A DNA stretch of 64,000 nt from Perognathus longimembris pacificus. Taxonomy: Eukaryota > Chordata > Mammalia > Rodentia > Heteromyidae. The position numbers were made by a program, and so were the translations under genes. This document shows, piece after piece, positions 1 through 10,692 of the stretch. Every line of letters starts with the position of its first letter. The stretch's first letter is position 1. The stretch is from assembly GCF_023159225.1 (NCBI RefSeq), contig NC_063168.1:64521398-64585397 (forward strand), given 5' to 3'. Under the pieces are notes generated by a model. The model made no database searches, was not told the origin of the DNA, and was given only the letters and a program-made list of their open reading frames with translations.

Positions 1-479
1 GCAATCTAGAGATCCCGACCTTGGATGCAGTCCTGGCATTGCAGTACCTTCTCAAACAATAAAAATTCTTTTGTCCATAATTTGTTGGTACCATTGATCA
101 TCGCTTTCCAGACCACATAACAATGACTCTTCCAGAAATTCTTATTCTTTGATTGAAGTCAAGGTCTCTAATGAAGATTCCCTACTTTTATGGTTAATGT
201 CATTAACCTTCTCTTGCATCTGGTGACACTATGACATTGGACCGTTACAAGGTCCATGTGAGCTGCTGTTACAAGCCAGCGGTGGGTTGCTGTTTCTCGA
301 GTGTGGTCATTAAGCCTCTACTTGAGTTCTTACATAGAACTTTGCAGACTCTAGAGCTTGAAGCCCTAACCTTCGATTTCTCAGAACCCAGAACTATATA
401 CCAATGGGTCTATTTTTCCTGCCTATGGACTCTTGCCATTTAAGATCCAAGAATAAACAATACTGAAGAAACTGTCTTT
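1..479. other. Unassigned sequence, possibly 5' part of an LTR
   Basis: No coding exon is seen. An AATAAA at 452-457 lies just upstream of recognisable MaLR LTR sequence, so this stretch may be the decayed 5' part of that LTR or a separate LTR. The short open frame here has no recognisable similarity. Confidence 0.25.
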
Positions 480-637
480 GGCCAATTCATGAATTTTCTC
501 TGTTTAGAGCAAAAGGACTATGGCCTGTTGAATGGTAACATTTTGTGTCCCCTTGAGTTCATGTGTTGTGTCTTCTCTTGTTAAAGCTAGACTGTCTGGG
601 GTATTTTGCTATAGCAACAGAAAATGGACCAACACAG
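480..637 (+). repeat. MaLR-type (MLT1/MST-like) LTR, 3' end
   Basis: The sequence reads like the 3' half of a MaLR LTR: a 'tcatgtgttg' segment, then the characteristic ending in which a 'gctatagcaacagaaaatgg' motif (609-626) is followed by an acca-acaca terminus. It is followed directly by a primer-binding-site-like sequence, so it would be the 5' LTR of a once longer element. Family name is by eye. Confidence 0.6.
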
Positions 638-1100
638 AAAATTGGTACTGAAAGCAGTATCATGGTGGGCTCCACTGAAATTTCAATAGAAAATTAAGGA
701 GACCAGAGAGAGGATTGCTGCGAGGTCCAGGACCGCTGCAGGAAGCCCAGTAGAGATTAATGCCTAAAGCAACTGTGTGAGTGGAGCTGCAGGGGACACC
801 CCAGAAAAGGGTCATTTGGAATTTTGAATTAAGTCTGTAACTATTTGGGGTAGCATGATTATATTTTGCACTGTGAATAGGGCATACATCTTGGCAGCCA
901 GAAACTAAATTAAATGTTACTGTTTGGCTATGGTATGAAAACATCTACTGGAGTGGGGGTTGCATTGAAATTCATTGTGAAGGTATTGTGAGGTATGAAG
1001 AAGATGAGTACCAGGAAGATGATGGAAAGTTAACAGGGACCAATAGCTCTCTCTCAGAAGAAGCTGAGCCTTAAGATCCCATCAATCTCTCTGTGTCCAG
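638..1100 (+). repeat. Probable MaLR internal region with degenerate tRNA-Leu PBS
   Basis: Immediately after the LTR end, 643-660 begins TGGTACT and resembles the ERVL/MaLR primer-binding site complementary to tRNA-Leu (expected to begin TGGTACC), with several substitutions. The purine-rich sequence that follows is consistent with a decayed internal region, but I recognise no gag or pol coding. No open reading frame is maintained. The right boundary is arbitrary. Confidence 0.4.
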
Positions 1101-2400
1101 AGACTCACATCAAGTAATGCAGAGAGTTATACCAAAGAAGAAAATGATAAGCATCCTGCATAAGAAGATTTAAGCACCTACCAGCAGGGGCGGCAGAGGA
1201 GGAGGCCAGAGGAAAATGTGAGTACCCCACAGAAGACATCAGAACAACAGAAGGAAACCCTGTCCTACCCATGAAGAAGGCGGCATACAGCTTGCCAGAG
1301 CACCTGTTGGTTAACCCTTGCTGGAGAAGCAGGGACATTCTTTTAAGAGCGAAAAGGAATCTGATATCTTTTCATCTCCCCTCTCTGGCAGACAACACAA
1401 CAAACAGCCAAGGAGGTGGCAGCCCCACTTAGGGGGAGGCAGGGGAAGGTGGCCCAGTCCCTCAGCAGCCAACACATATAAACTGAGTCTTCCAGACATA
1501 TTGCTGCTCAACCCACCCTGCAGCTAGCAGGACACTTTGGAGTTACCAAACCAAAAAGTCTTTAAAATCTCACTGAAAAAAACAAAAACAAAAACAAAAC
1601 AAAACTGGACAGTTCATAAAAGCTCATATTGATTTCAGGCTGAGCTAGAAAGAGTGTCTAAGAAGCTAGTCTCCACGCCCCTGTCAGCCACTTATTCTAG
1701 ATATACCACTGTCCCATTCCCACCCACGCTTGCTGCAGAGATTCTAAGCGGCAGAAAACAGCCACGTCCATCCTGCTCTACCCCACAAAGCAAATCTCCC
1801 TCCCACTATGTCTGGCTGGGAGGAGGCCTACAAAGACTCCAAGTTTGCAAGGCAGAACTTTTTTCTGACTTGGGAATATGTCTGTTCACGGTGACTTACT
1901 TACAAGTTGGGCACAGACAGGCCAGAGGGTGGGAATCTAGGTAACAATCACACCCTGATATCAAGACGAGTTCAGAATCCAACTACACCACAAGGAAAGC
2001 TGATATGAAGTCATTAAATGTTGGTAAAAATAGAAAGAAAATGAACAAATTTCGGGCTTTGTGTTCTATAGATTAATTATGGATTTATGGAAACAGATAA
2101 GCACAAATAGCACCTTTAAGGCAAAGAGGACTGATGTCTTATACCTTGGGAGGTGTATACACAATAGATTGTGGAAGTTAAGAACAACTTGTTTGGTCTG
2201 GAATGTCTGAAAAGCTTCATGAAGCAACTAGCACCTATAAAAGGCATAAAGATTAGGAATATTTTTGATTGAGGAAAAGACAGGAACAGATATTCTAAAC
2301 AACATAATTAACAATGATAAGGACCTATGTACAAGAAGAGACATACATGAGTAATGTGCAATGAGCTGGTAAAGACAATGACATTGTTTGTAAGATACAC
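1101..2400. other. Unassigned unique sequence
   Basis: No gene or known repeat recognised apart from a CAAAA-type run near 1575. The slightly GC-richer segment 1180-1540 has short open frames on both strands but no splice-bounded exon or protein similarity I can recognise. It could be more decayed retroviral internal sequence. Confidence 0.3.
1575..1605 (+). repeat. (CAAAA)n simple repeat
   Basis: Run of CAAAA/CAAAAA units, about six copies, of the kind left by a retroposon tail. No element is recognisable immediately upstream. Confidence 0.8.
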
Positions 2401-4249
2401 ACACATGTGTACATACACGGACATACCCCCCCCCCACATACCATATGAATCTATAGTTCCTAAATTTAAATTTATAATTGTCTTAAATTGCACAGAGATA
2501 CTATTGATATATCACATAATGATAATGAGCCATTATTATCCAGGTTGAAAATGGGCTCAGCTTATTTTTAGTAGTCGCGTGACCTTCTCAGCCCATCATG
2601 ACTGTTATAGCTGGGGGCTGTAACACAGTGGTCGTTGATGGAAGACTGGCTCATATTGCTTACCCAATGTGTCCTTAGGTAGCCAGATTATATTCACTAT
2701 ATAAAAGGAATGGCTATAGTTAGCATGGACCTATGATTTCACTGACTGGCAATTTGCTAACTCTTTAAATGTATTTGGCAGAAAACATATTTGTTTTTCT
2801 GGCTTCGAACTGCAATTTACTCTTTGTAATTCACACCAGATCTGGAACCCATTCAGAAACACTTAGTTAAATTAATGAGATATTACCTACGTCTGTTTTT
2901 CAATGGCTTTAGTCATTCTGCTTTGGAGGAAGTCATTTTCCTAGGCCTTGTTAGATCAAAACCCAACTTAGGAACACATTTTTTCTTATCAGGAAGGTTG
3001 GCACAAGTCTCCTTCTGGCAATTCCTTTAGAGAACTCTATAAGATACATTGTTGTCATAGTCTTTTTAAGTCGGGGTCTTATGCTTAGCAGGATACTAGG
3101 GTCTGAGTATTCACTGACATTTTTCATATCCATCCCACTTAGCATTGGTTTGCTTTTCATTCTTTTCTTTTGTCCATGAACCGCGAATGGAAGCTCAGTA
3201 AATTCCTGCTAAATGTGGCTATATTCTAATAAGAACAATCTATGATTAGTGTCCAGCCATATTATTTCTTCTTCTTATGGGGTAAATATTTAATCTGCCT
3301 TGCATATGACATTATAGGAAATTCCTCTTCTTTTCAAAGCAGCTACACTTTTAGACATTGGATGTTAAAAGTTTTGCCTCCTACTTCACCATTTCCTAAG
3401 GACACAATTATAGCAATAGTGCATTGAGAATTTTACATGTAAATATTCTACTCACCTGACTCAGAAGATAACAGTGAGTGGAATGATGTAATATGATAAT
3501 TCAGTAGCTGTAGTGTATTCATCTTCATTTACCATAAAGCATTATTCTTGGATAAGAAAGGAATAAATGTTGACTTTAAAGAAGACATTTTCTAAATTGA
3601 GGTTTTCTATTCCAAAATAGCGTGGATACTAGAAAGCATCTCTATGAAAATTGGTCAAATTCCATGAGGCTTTTCCCCCCCACTAACTGAAGTAAAATCC
3701 TGTGCTTGAAATATTATGGTTGGCTCTAAGAACAATCATCACTTTGTTTTCATGGATATCTATAATATTAGAAATGGATTTTCTTCCATGAAAGCCCTTG
3801 GATGACAACTTGTTATTATATCTGGTATCCCAGAAGAAAATATTTTTTTGATTAAATGAGAGGAAAATGGGAAGAGAACCTCGATATGATTTTCTTCAGG
3901 GGCAAGATTGAAAAAAAAAAAAGATTTCTGTAGGAAAAGTAGAGGTCTAGACTTGCTGTTTTTCACTCTGTAAAACCTGTCAAAGGTTTTGGCCTTCTGG
4001 ATATTCACGGAAACATCCTAGGGCCTGTGCAGAGCTTGGGGCCTCCTTGCTGGCAGAATTTCCAGCTGTCAGCTTCTGGGAAAGTGGAGTCCCCGACAGA
4101 TCCCATGCTGTCCAGTATAGGTCCTTCCGGAGTTTACAGGAAGTGAGAACACAGCTTCCAGATCCCAAGAAAGCCAAGGATTAGCCTAGGGATTCAAGAT
4201 GACTTCCTACACATATCCCTCCTGACCTACCGCACCCAGCTCTACAGCA
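2401..4249. other. Unassigned AT-rich unique sequence
   Basis: Contains a short poly-C run near 2427-2436, a C run near 3675 and a poly-A run near 3911. No SINE, LINE or LTR recognised. Open frames are short and without similarity. Confidence 0.3.
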
Positions 4250-4760
4250 GACATTGCTATTTAAATGAAGTGCAAGAAGCCAGGAAGAATTTTGTAATCA
4301 TTAGGAAGAACATTTGAATTGGACTTTTTATTCTATTTTCTTTTACTCGAAGTTAAAATTCTACCCAACTTGTCAATTCTAAAGAAAAAGACAACTAATC
4401 CTTCTAACTGAAATCATCGGGATTTCTTAAGCATAAAAAAAGAATAAAAGAGAAGGAGGAGGGGAAGGATTTCTGCATGAAAGTTAATTTTATGATATTG
4501 CGGCATAAATTGTGCCCTGGCAGTTCCCTCCACAGTTTAATAGAACTGGCAGCAGGCATCATGACTTAAGCAGACTCTGTATAATGAGAAGCAAAGACAA
4601 ATCGGTGTGAAGGACAGAGAGAAGGGCATTACTGCTTCCCTCCTGGAAGATTAAAAATAGTAAAATATTGCAACCAGAATTTATCTAAAGGGAGATAGTA
4701 TCTGAGAAAGGGGGGAAAAAAAAAGATTTGAAGAGACGGCCATTGCTTGGTGCTTGATGA
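4250..4760. promoter_or_regulatory. Candidate conserved non-coding element
   Basis: Free of recognisable repeats and rich in AT-core homeodomain-type words (TAATC, TTAAT, TTTAT) alternating with moderately GC-rich stretches. This texture is typical of mammalian conserved non-coding DNA. It is a judgement of texture only; no conservation data were available. Confidence 0.2.
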
Positions 4761-5006
4761 GCTGAGCCAGAGTCTTGTGCTAGCATTTGAAAGCAGTTAT
4801 GGCAGCCTGCACGAATTGACCACCCCCTTCCTCAGAACCTAGCCGGCGGTGGGTGATTTTGTTGACATGATCATCTTGAAGTGGGACAATTTTAGTGAAA
4901 TGAACGTGTTACTCTCTTTGCAGACAAGTCTTGGATGTAGTAAATAAATGAGAGAATTTATTGTTAAAGAACAAGAGCCAGCCTGGGCGGACAGCCAGGC
5001 AGATGA

Positions 5007-5009
<3 letters not shown>

Positions 5010-5059
<50 letters not shown>

Positions 5060-5076
5060 GTCTCTCTCTCTCTCTC
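5010..5076 (+). repeat. (TC)n microsatellite
   Basis: A TC dinucleotide run of about 45 bp, one interruption (GTATG), then about 16 bp more. It accounts for the arginine/glutamate-repeat open frames on the minus strand, which are therefore not genes. Confidence 0.97.
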
Positions 5077-5224
5077 AGTGCTGTCCTGAAGAGCCCAAGC
5101 TTTACGTGGCTGCACGCGTGACAGGCCTGCTCTGAGCTCTGTATCCACAGGAGCAATATCAGAGCAATTTCCAAAATTACACAGGGCACACAGCTTCTAA
5201 ATCTCATAGCAGAACAGCCATATT

Positions 5225-5900
5225 ATCCTGAGGACTTGCAATAACAGGAATTATATGCAATTTTCTGATAATGACTCCATTAATGTGAGCCACTGCTGAC
5301 AATACAATTTGTTAAACATCACTGGATTCCTAAATCTTATAGTCTACCACTCTGAAATCCATCATTACCACCACCACCATCAGCTCAGTGGTTGTTATTG
5401 GCATCATCCCTTTTTGTCATCTTCATCTCATCATCATCATCATCATCAGATAAATAACTAGGAAATATTCAAGTTCACCTATATTACCTTTCCCTAATTT
5501 CACTAATATTTCCAGAAAGGGCAAAAAACGTATGCCTTTATCTGTTCAAGTATCAATTTTGTAGTCAGTGTGTTTGATCCTTTCTTTGGGAAATTAGGAC
5601 CCCAAATTAATTAAATTTGGGCCAGGTCTAGCTTAACTTTAAATTGTGTTTTATATCAAGAGAAACTTCCTTGGCAATTAGGTGCTTCAAAGGAGTGCCT
5701 GGAAATACCCATTATTGTACATCCTAATATACCTGGACATAGAATAGGACCTACTGCTCCTGATCTAGCTGATTTACTAATTGGGAGCATCAACTGCACC
5801 TTGTGTTTTGAACCTGAATTAATTAACCAAAACAGATTAAATTGTCTTTGAGCTATTCAAGAGAGTGACACCAAAGGCAGAATGGAATGAGAAAAGGACT
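5225..5900. promoter_or_regulatory. Candidate conserved non-coding element, homeobox-site rich
   Basis: Repeat-free apart from a (TCA)7 run at about 5429-5449. Contains several TAAT/ATTA cores, including ATTAATTAA-type words near 5606 and 5817-5824, and octamer-like ATGCAAT near 5256. Clusters of such sites are typical of developmental enhancers in gene deserts. Function is inferred from motif texture alone. Confidence 0.22.
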
Positions 5901-7649
5901 GTTTAACTTTTTTTTAATCACAGAGGTTAGATCCTTTTTTATTTATCACGGAGCACATCATTAGAAAGTGTTCAAAGGTAAAAAGACACTAGGAAAACAG
6001 TCTTCACTTCCCATACGGATGTGCAACCTGATTTTCTGTGGGTCAGCTTTCCTCCTTTATAAAATGGTCCTTTTAGGACACACAGCATGGCCTAAAGAAT
6101 CATACTTACCATATTTTCTTTTCAATTAATGAAATATTTTGTTCTGGACATGAAGTGGCCTCTTAAGCCTTGTTTCTTCATTATTCCTCAAACTGTAGCC
6201 AAGTTCTGTTGCTTGACAAGTTCCTAGATTGCTCAGGTTGTAACCTAGTAGCCTTAAGTTGTCTCCTTTCCTTAGCTGAATGAAGGTTGAAATTGAACCA
6301 GGCTTAGCAGCACAATTCCTTAGCCCCTTCCTGAGGACGCCATAGCTTTCCCATTGCCTAGTGAACATAGTTATGTGCTTTGCCTAGATCTAAAAGGTTT
6401 TTGACAAGGAGGGTTTGGAGTCATCCCATTTCATCCTATCTCACCTGGCGGCAGTGGGAAGGTGTTCCTAATGCTCACCTTAGAACGGCTCTTGCTTTTC
6501 TTGTCCTCTCACTTCTGATCCTGTACCTCCGTGCCCCCATATTCACCCGTGCCACTAAGTTAAAGACACGTAGAGACAGACATCTCTACCTTTATTTCCT
6601 GGAACGAATTGCTTTTGGAGAGATGGCAGTAGCACTGAGCAAGGAAACTGAGTAACCATTTCTTTCTCAAGAGTTGTTTGCTTCTTTTCGATATGAAATC
6701 ACCGAATTGCTTCTCTGACAGGTACTTGAATAAAAGAGTGTTAGCTCCTCACAAAAATATGTTCAGAAACTTGGGCTTAATCTGTGTCTCCAATTGTTTT
6801 TTTTTTTTATTTCTGAGAATCATTTTGAGAAATGGCTTTTTGAAGAATATTTCTGAGTATATTCTAAACCTTATGTAGAAGACTGTCCATTATGTTACTT
6901 GATAGCATTCATACATATTTTTAAAAGTCTGTATTAAAAGTGAAGCCTTAAATTTAAAAGTGTCTCTTTTAATGACACTGTAGCTTATAATAATAATATA
7001 ATGTATATATGTAAATACACACAATGTCATTTATACAAGTACATAATAGTATTTATGTATATGTGTATAATATGTATGTTATATATTTATTTTCTTTTCT
7101 CTTTGATGGTCAGGGAGATTGCTCAAATTTTATTCTTGTTTCTACTAACTTAAGGCACAGGTTTTGAAAGTTTTGAAACAAAATGTCTAAAATATTCACC
7201 ATTTTTCATTAGTATGCTATTTGGTCCTTGTTAAGCATTTTGAACTTTATCTTTCCTTGCAAATATGAAGTTTTCTGCTGAGGTGTCTATGAAGAATCTA
7301 AAAGATAAGCCTCCCCCCTCACCCGGGGGTCAATGTCATTATTTTTCTTTTTCTACTTGAGGAAAACCAATTTTGCATAGGTGTTGCTGTTCCTCCTGAA
7401 ATTATCCAGTGTAGACTCACTAGAAAGCAACAGAAAGTAACTCTATCGAGTAAGAAGAACTCTGGTCTCAAAATATCCCCACCTTCTGAGAAATTTATCT
7501 CCTTCGATTGGCTCTCTCTTGCATCACCAATCTTTCTCCTTTCCTGGTTCTTTTCCACGAGAAAAAAATCTTCCCACCCCTTGAATAAAATGAATGAAAC
7601 TCTCTTCCTAGGCATTCCTTCCTGACTAGCTACTACCAAATTTCTGTCT
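5901..7649. other. Unassigned AT-rich sequence
   Basis: Includes a T run near 6797 and an AT-rich TATA/TATG-type low-complexity patch at roughly 6985-7090. Open frames at 6126-6368, 6380-6655 and 7319-7639 show no recognisable domain and no splice-site context I can support. Confidence 0.3.
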
Positions 7650-8975
7650 ACTCCCTTTCATGGAGATTCTCTTTCAAGGCTTTGAGTTCTCTTCTTTATT
7701 CCCAGAGCTCTCATCTCACTCGCATCTGGCTTCTAACACATACCTACTAGACTATTCTTGTGTGGTGACTATAGTGAGTCTCTCATTCAAAGAGTTCTTG
7801 TCTGTCTCACCGTGACTCAACTTCTCACCATTTGATCATCCCTGGAAATAACCAGTTCACTTCGTTCTTTTGACAAACATCTCTTCTGGCTTGCCTACTG
7901 GCTTCTTCACTGGAGAGTTCTTCTGGGCCTCTGTTGCTGGCCCTTCTTATGTTTCCAACTGTTGGATTTGTTGCTTCTCCATTCTGTATTTTCTTAACTT
8001 CACTTTCTGTACTCTCTTCTTAAATCATTAAAATCATGACCATGGATGTATTCACACTTTATGCAGAACAGCTTTAAATTTATATCTCCATTGCAGGCTG
8101 CAAGTCGGAGCTTTTGACATATGCACTTAACTGTCTTTTGATCTCTCACTTTTGGTTGTCTAATAGATATCTCAAAGTCAGTATGTCCACAATAAACCAA
8201 TGATTACAGAACATCTCAGAGGGAATTCTCATACATTTTATTCATTACAACAAACTGTCAGCTTTCAGGCAGATATTCAAGCTGTAAGACTAGGAGTTCG
8301 ACTTGATTCTTCTTTCCTCACCATCCACATTGATTCCATCAGTAAGCTCAATTAATTACATTTAAATTATATCTTAAATTTATTCATAGCCTTGCACTTC
8401 CAATACTATATGTTGAACATGAACACACAGCACAGGCGATTTATGTCTTTTCTTCTCTGTACATACCTGTATTCAACACAATTTCTTGGGTGATATAGAA
8501 CCATAGTCTCCTATCGTTTTCCATTTCAATTATTGCCCCTGCACTCCATCATTTATTTTCTTGAAACCTGTTTTTCCCTCAGAACACTAACCATGCAATT
8601 TCACATCTTTGTTTAAAATTCTGAAGAGATTACCCAGTGCAACTAAGGTCAAACAAGATTTCCATACCCCATAAAAGTATTATTGGATATCTGCCTCTTA
8701 CTGATATCTAATTTACTGTCTTTCTTCCTATTCCTTCACTCTTTTTTACCATCAGGAAGTCACTATTTTACTACAAAAATATATTAGATATTTTTACTTA
8801 AAGTTTTAGCCACCTTCCCTACACAGACTCTATTGCCTCTACACAGTGAGTCATTCTGGATCTTTCAGTTCATCTCAAATATCACTTCACTCAACATGAC
8901 GTCCATAACTACCTTCTATGAAATAAACCCACCACTTTGTTCCCTGCCTCGGTTTTATTTTTCATCAGTGCCCCC
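7650..8975 (+). repeat. Ancient mammalian LINE (L2-like or old L1M), left part
   Basis: A pyrimidine-rich stretch matches the remembered consensus of an ancient LINE 3' region over a long distance. Landmarks are an 'aaatttatatctcca' segment near 8077, a 'tctaatagatatctcaaa' segment near 8159, the 'ttgattccatca' segment near 8330, a 'tttaaaattctgaagag' segment near 8612, and a 'catctcaaatatcacttc' segment near 8871. It is interrupted by simple repeats and a SINE and resumes at 9361. I cannot decide between L2 and an old L1M subfamily by eye. Confidence 0.55.
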
Positions 8976-9018
8976 CATTACAATGTATGTGTGTGTATAT
9001 GTGTGTATGTGTGTAGTT
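8976..9018 (+). repeat. TG/TATG-rich microsatellite
   Basis: Interrupted TG dinucleotide run beginning the simple-repeat cluster inside the split LINE. Confidence 0.85.
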
Positions 9019-9030
9019 TTCTTATATCTT

Positions 9031-9116
9031 CCTTCTTCCTTCCCTCCCTCCCTCCCTCCCTCTTTTCCTCTCTCCCTCCCTCCCTCCCTCCCTCCCTCCC
9101 TCCCTCCCTCCCTCCT

Positions 9117-9117
<1 letters not shown>
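9031..9117 (+). repeat. (CCCT)n microsatellite
   Basis: About twenty CCCT units with a few substitutions. It produces proline/serine-leucine and glycine/arginine-glutamate open frames on the two strands that are not genes. It continues the purine tail (minus strand) of the adjacent SINE. Confidence 0.95.
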
Positions 9118-9149
<32 letters not shown>

Positions 9150-9193
9150 CTTTCATTTTTTCTTTCTTTCTTTCTCTCTTTTCCTTCTTTTCA
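9118..9193 (+). repeat. (CTTT)n microsatellite at SINE tail
   Basis: On the minus strand this is (AAAG)n lying immediately 3' of a B1-Geo SINE, the position of its A-rich tail. It then grades into (GGGA)n. This supports growth of the microsatellite from the retroposon tail. Confidence 0.9.
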
Positions 9194-9314
9194 GTTGTGG
9201 GGCTTGAACTCAGGGCCTGGGTGGTGTCCCTGAACCTTGCTGGCTTCAAACTGCAATCCTCAGATCTCAGCTTCCTCAGTAGCTGGGATTACAGGCATGA
9301 GCCACCAGCACCTG

Positions 9315-9316
<2 letters not shown>
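9194..9316 (-). repeat. B1-Geo dimeric SINE, internally shortened
   Basis: Read on the minus strand it begins with a 7SL-derived B1/Alu-like start (gtggctcatgcctgtaatcc) and continues through 'ctgagatctgagg' to a short Geo-type end (ccctgagttcaagcccca). Most of the Geo monomer and the B1 3' part are deleted. The 5' side abuts a (TG)n run and the 3' side abuts (AAAG)n. Confidence 0.85.

Positions 9317-9317
<1 letters not shown>

Positions 9318-9360
<43 letters not shown>
9318..9360 (+). repeat. (TG)n microsatellite
   Basis: Uninterrupted TG dinucleotides, about 21 units, directly against the SINE 5' end. Confidence 0.97.
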
Positions 9361-9361
<1 letters not shown>

Positions 9362-9488
9362 TTTTTTGCATACCTGAATTCAAAGCAAACTCCATGAAGC
9401 ACAGACTTCCTAGCTTGTATCTTCTTAGTTGGATAATCACCAGGAGTAACATTAAATGAATGGATGAATAATGAATGAATGAACAAAT
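9361..9488 (+). repeat. Ancient LINE, right part (3' terminus)
   Basis: Resumes the LINE seen before 8975. It has a segment like the usual 'actccatgaagcacaga' motif near 9391 and ends in tandem (ATGAATGA)-type repeats at about 9456-9482 rather than poly(A). That tetranucleotide ending is characteristic of L2/CR1-type LINEs and favours L2. Confidence 0.55.
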
Positions 9489-10010
9489 TGCCTACTTTTC
9501 ATATTACTATACTTTTCCATTTCATTTTCCTTGAAAAAAACTATGATGAAGGCTTTGCTCTCCAGGTTCTCCAGTCATCAGTTCACTAGTTATGATCACA
9601 TGTTATGTTCAGTGCTGTCTCTACACTAATCCAGGCTAATCCAATTCCAGGCTCTTCCTGAAGAGTATTTAATTCGCCTCAGCCCAGTTGCACTTTTCTT
9701 GTCTTTGAATTTTTAACCCTTGATTAGTGTATCATATGATGTGTCACTGAATGTATGGCAGCCTATTACTGATTACCTGTGTGCCCACAACCCCATATTA
9801 ACAATTTGACATATATCTTTTAATTTGAGGTATGTTTACCATTTTATGCATATAAAGGTCAAGATCTGAAGCAACTGGAATGTTCCTAAAGAATTGATAA
9901 AAAGTAAAAAAAGATGCAAAGATTTGGTATGGATATTAACAACATCCTTATTCATTATAATCTCAAACCAGATATAATCCAAATTCTCATCAGAAAGGCT
10001 ATCATCTTAG
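9489..10010. other. Unassigned unique sequence
   Basis: AT-rich, with no repeat family, exon or RNA gene recognised. Confidence 0.3.
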
Positions 10011-10197
10011 AGCATTCATACGGGCTGCTATAACAAAATACCTGAGATGAGGGGATGATCAAGCAATAGAAGTTTATTGCCCTAGTTCTAGAAGCTGAGA
10101 GGATCAAGGTATCATCAGACTCAGTGTTCTATGAGAGCTTGTACCTCACAAATGACTTTTAAAATGTTATTATGTGATAGAAGGGACAATAAGCCCT
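10011..10197 (-). repeat. MaLR (MST/MLT1-like) LTR, 3' half, split
   Basis: The plus strand carries the reverse complement of a MaLR LTR end: 'ctgctataacaaaatacctg' near 10024, then a polyadenylation-region complement (agaagtttattg near 10067) and 'gaagctgagaggatcaagg'. The element is interrupted by a younger LTR and continues after about 10560. Confidence 0.65.
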
Positions 10198-10210
10198 CAA
10201 GGACCTATAT

Positions 10211-10553
10211 TGTGAGGGAACAAATTGTTAGTTCTGCTCAGGTGAACAGTCCTCTTTCCCCCACCCTTCCTGTTCATGAAGGCCAGTATGTAGCCTTGCC
10301 AGCAATCACCTGGCAGAAACAGGGAATCACCTGTAACTGTCCATAGCCTGACTGTCAATCATCACCTGTCTGTGAGTCAGCAAAAGGACCCCAGGCTCTG
10401 AGGTCACTTCCACATCAACTGCGGCCACACGTCCTCCTCACCCTTCCCTATATAATCTCTCTCCATCATTAGTTCCTGTTGTATCCTACTCTAGTGTGTG
10501 GCCTGGCATTTGGTTCACTCAATAAACTCTTTTCTGCCTAAACCACATGGTTT
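10211..10553 (+). mobile_element. Solo retroviral-type LTR inside MaLR
   Basis: A compact LTR-like unit begins TGTGAGGG, is GC-rich centrally, carries a TATA-like box (tataat near 10450), and has AATAAA at 10521-10526 about 70 bp downstream, the usual U3-R spacing. It sits within a MaLR LTR that resumes on the far side, so it inserted later. No internal coding is present, which fits a solo LTR. Exact ends are uncertain: a short agccct repeat at 10192-10197 and 10566-10571 could be the target duplication or chance. Confidence 0.55.
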
Positions 10554-10559
10554 TCTCAT

Positions 10560-10692
10560 TTCGGCAGCCCTTATACTAACTAATCCCATTGTACTATATT
10601 TAGGATTTAATTTCCACCTATGTGTCAAATCTCCTAATACCACTTCACTGGGGGAAGACAAACATGGAGACAATAGCCATTCTACCACTGGA
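10560..10692 (-). repeat. MaLR LTR, 5' half, continuation
   Basis: Continues the antisense MaLR consensus with 'ctaatcccatt' near 10580, 'cctaataccacttcactggg' (10633-10652) and a decayed LTR terminus. Together with the left part it makes one LTR of normal MaLR size. Confidence 0.6.

Noticed and set aside
4839..5207. 122-residue minus-strand frame
   Set aside because: Its core is an arginine/glutamate repeat encoded by the (TC)n microsatellite.
8833..9249. Overlapping serine/proline- and arginine/glutamate-rich frames
   Set aside because: Produced by CCCT and CTTT repeats plus a B1-Geo SINE within an ancient LINE.
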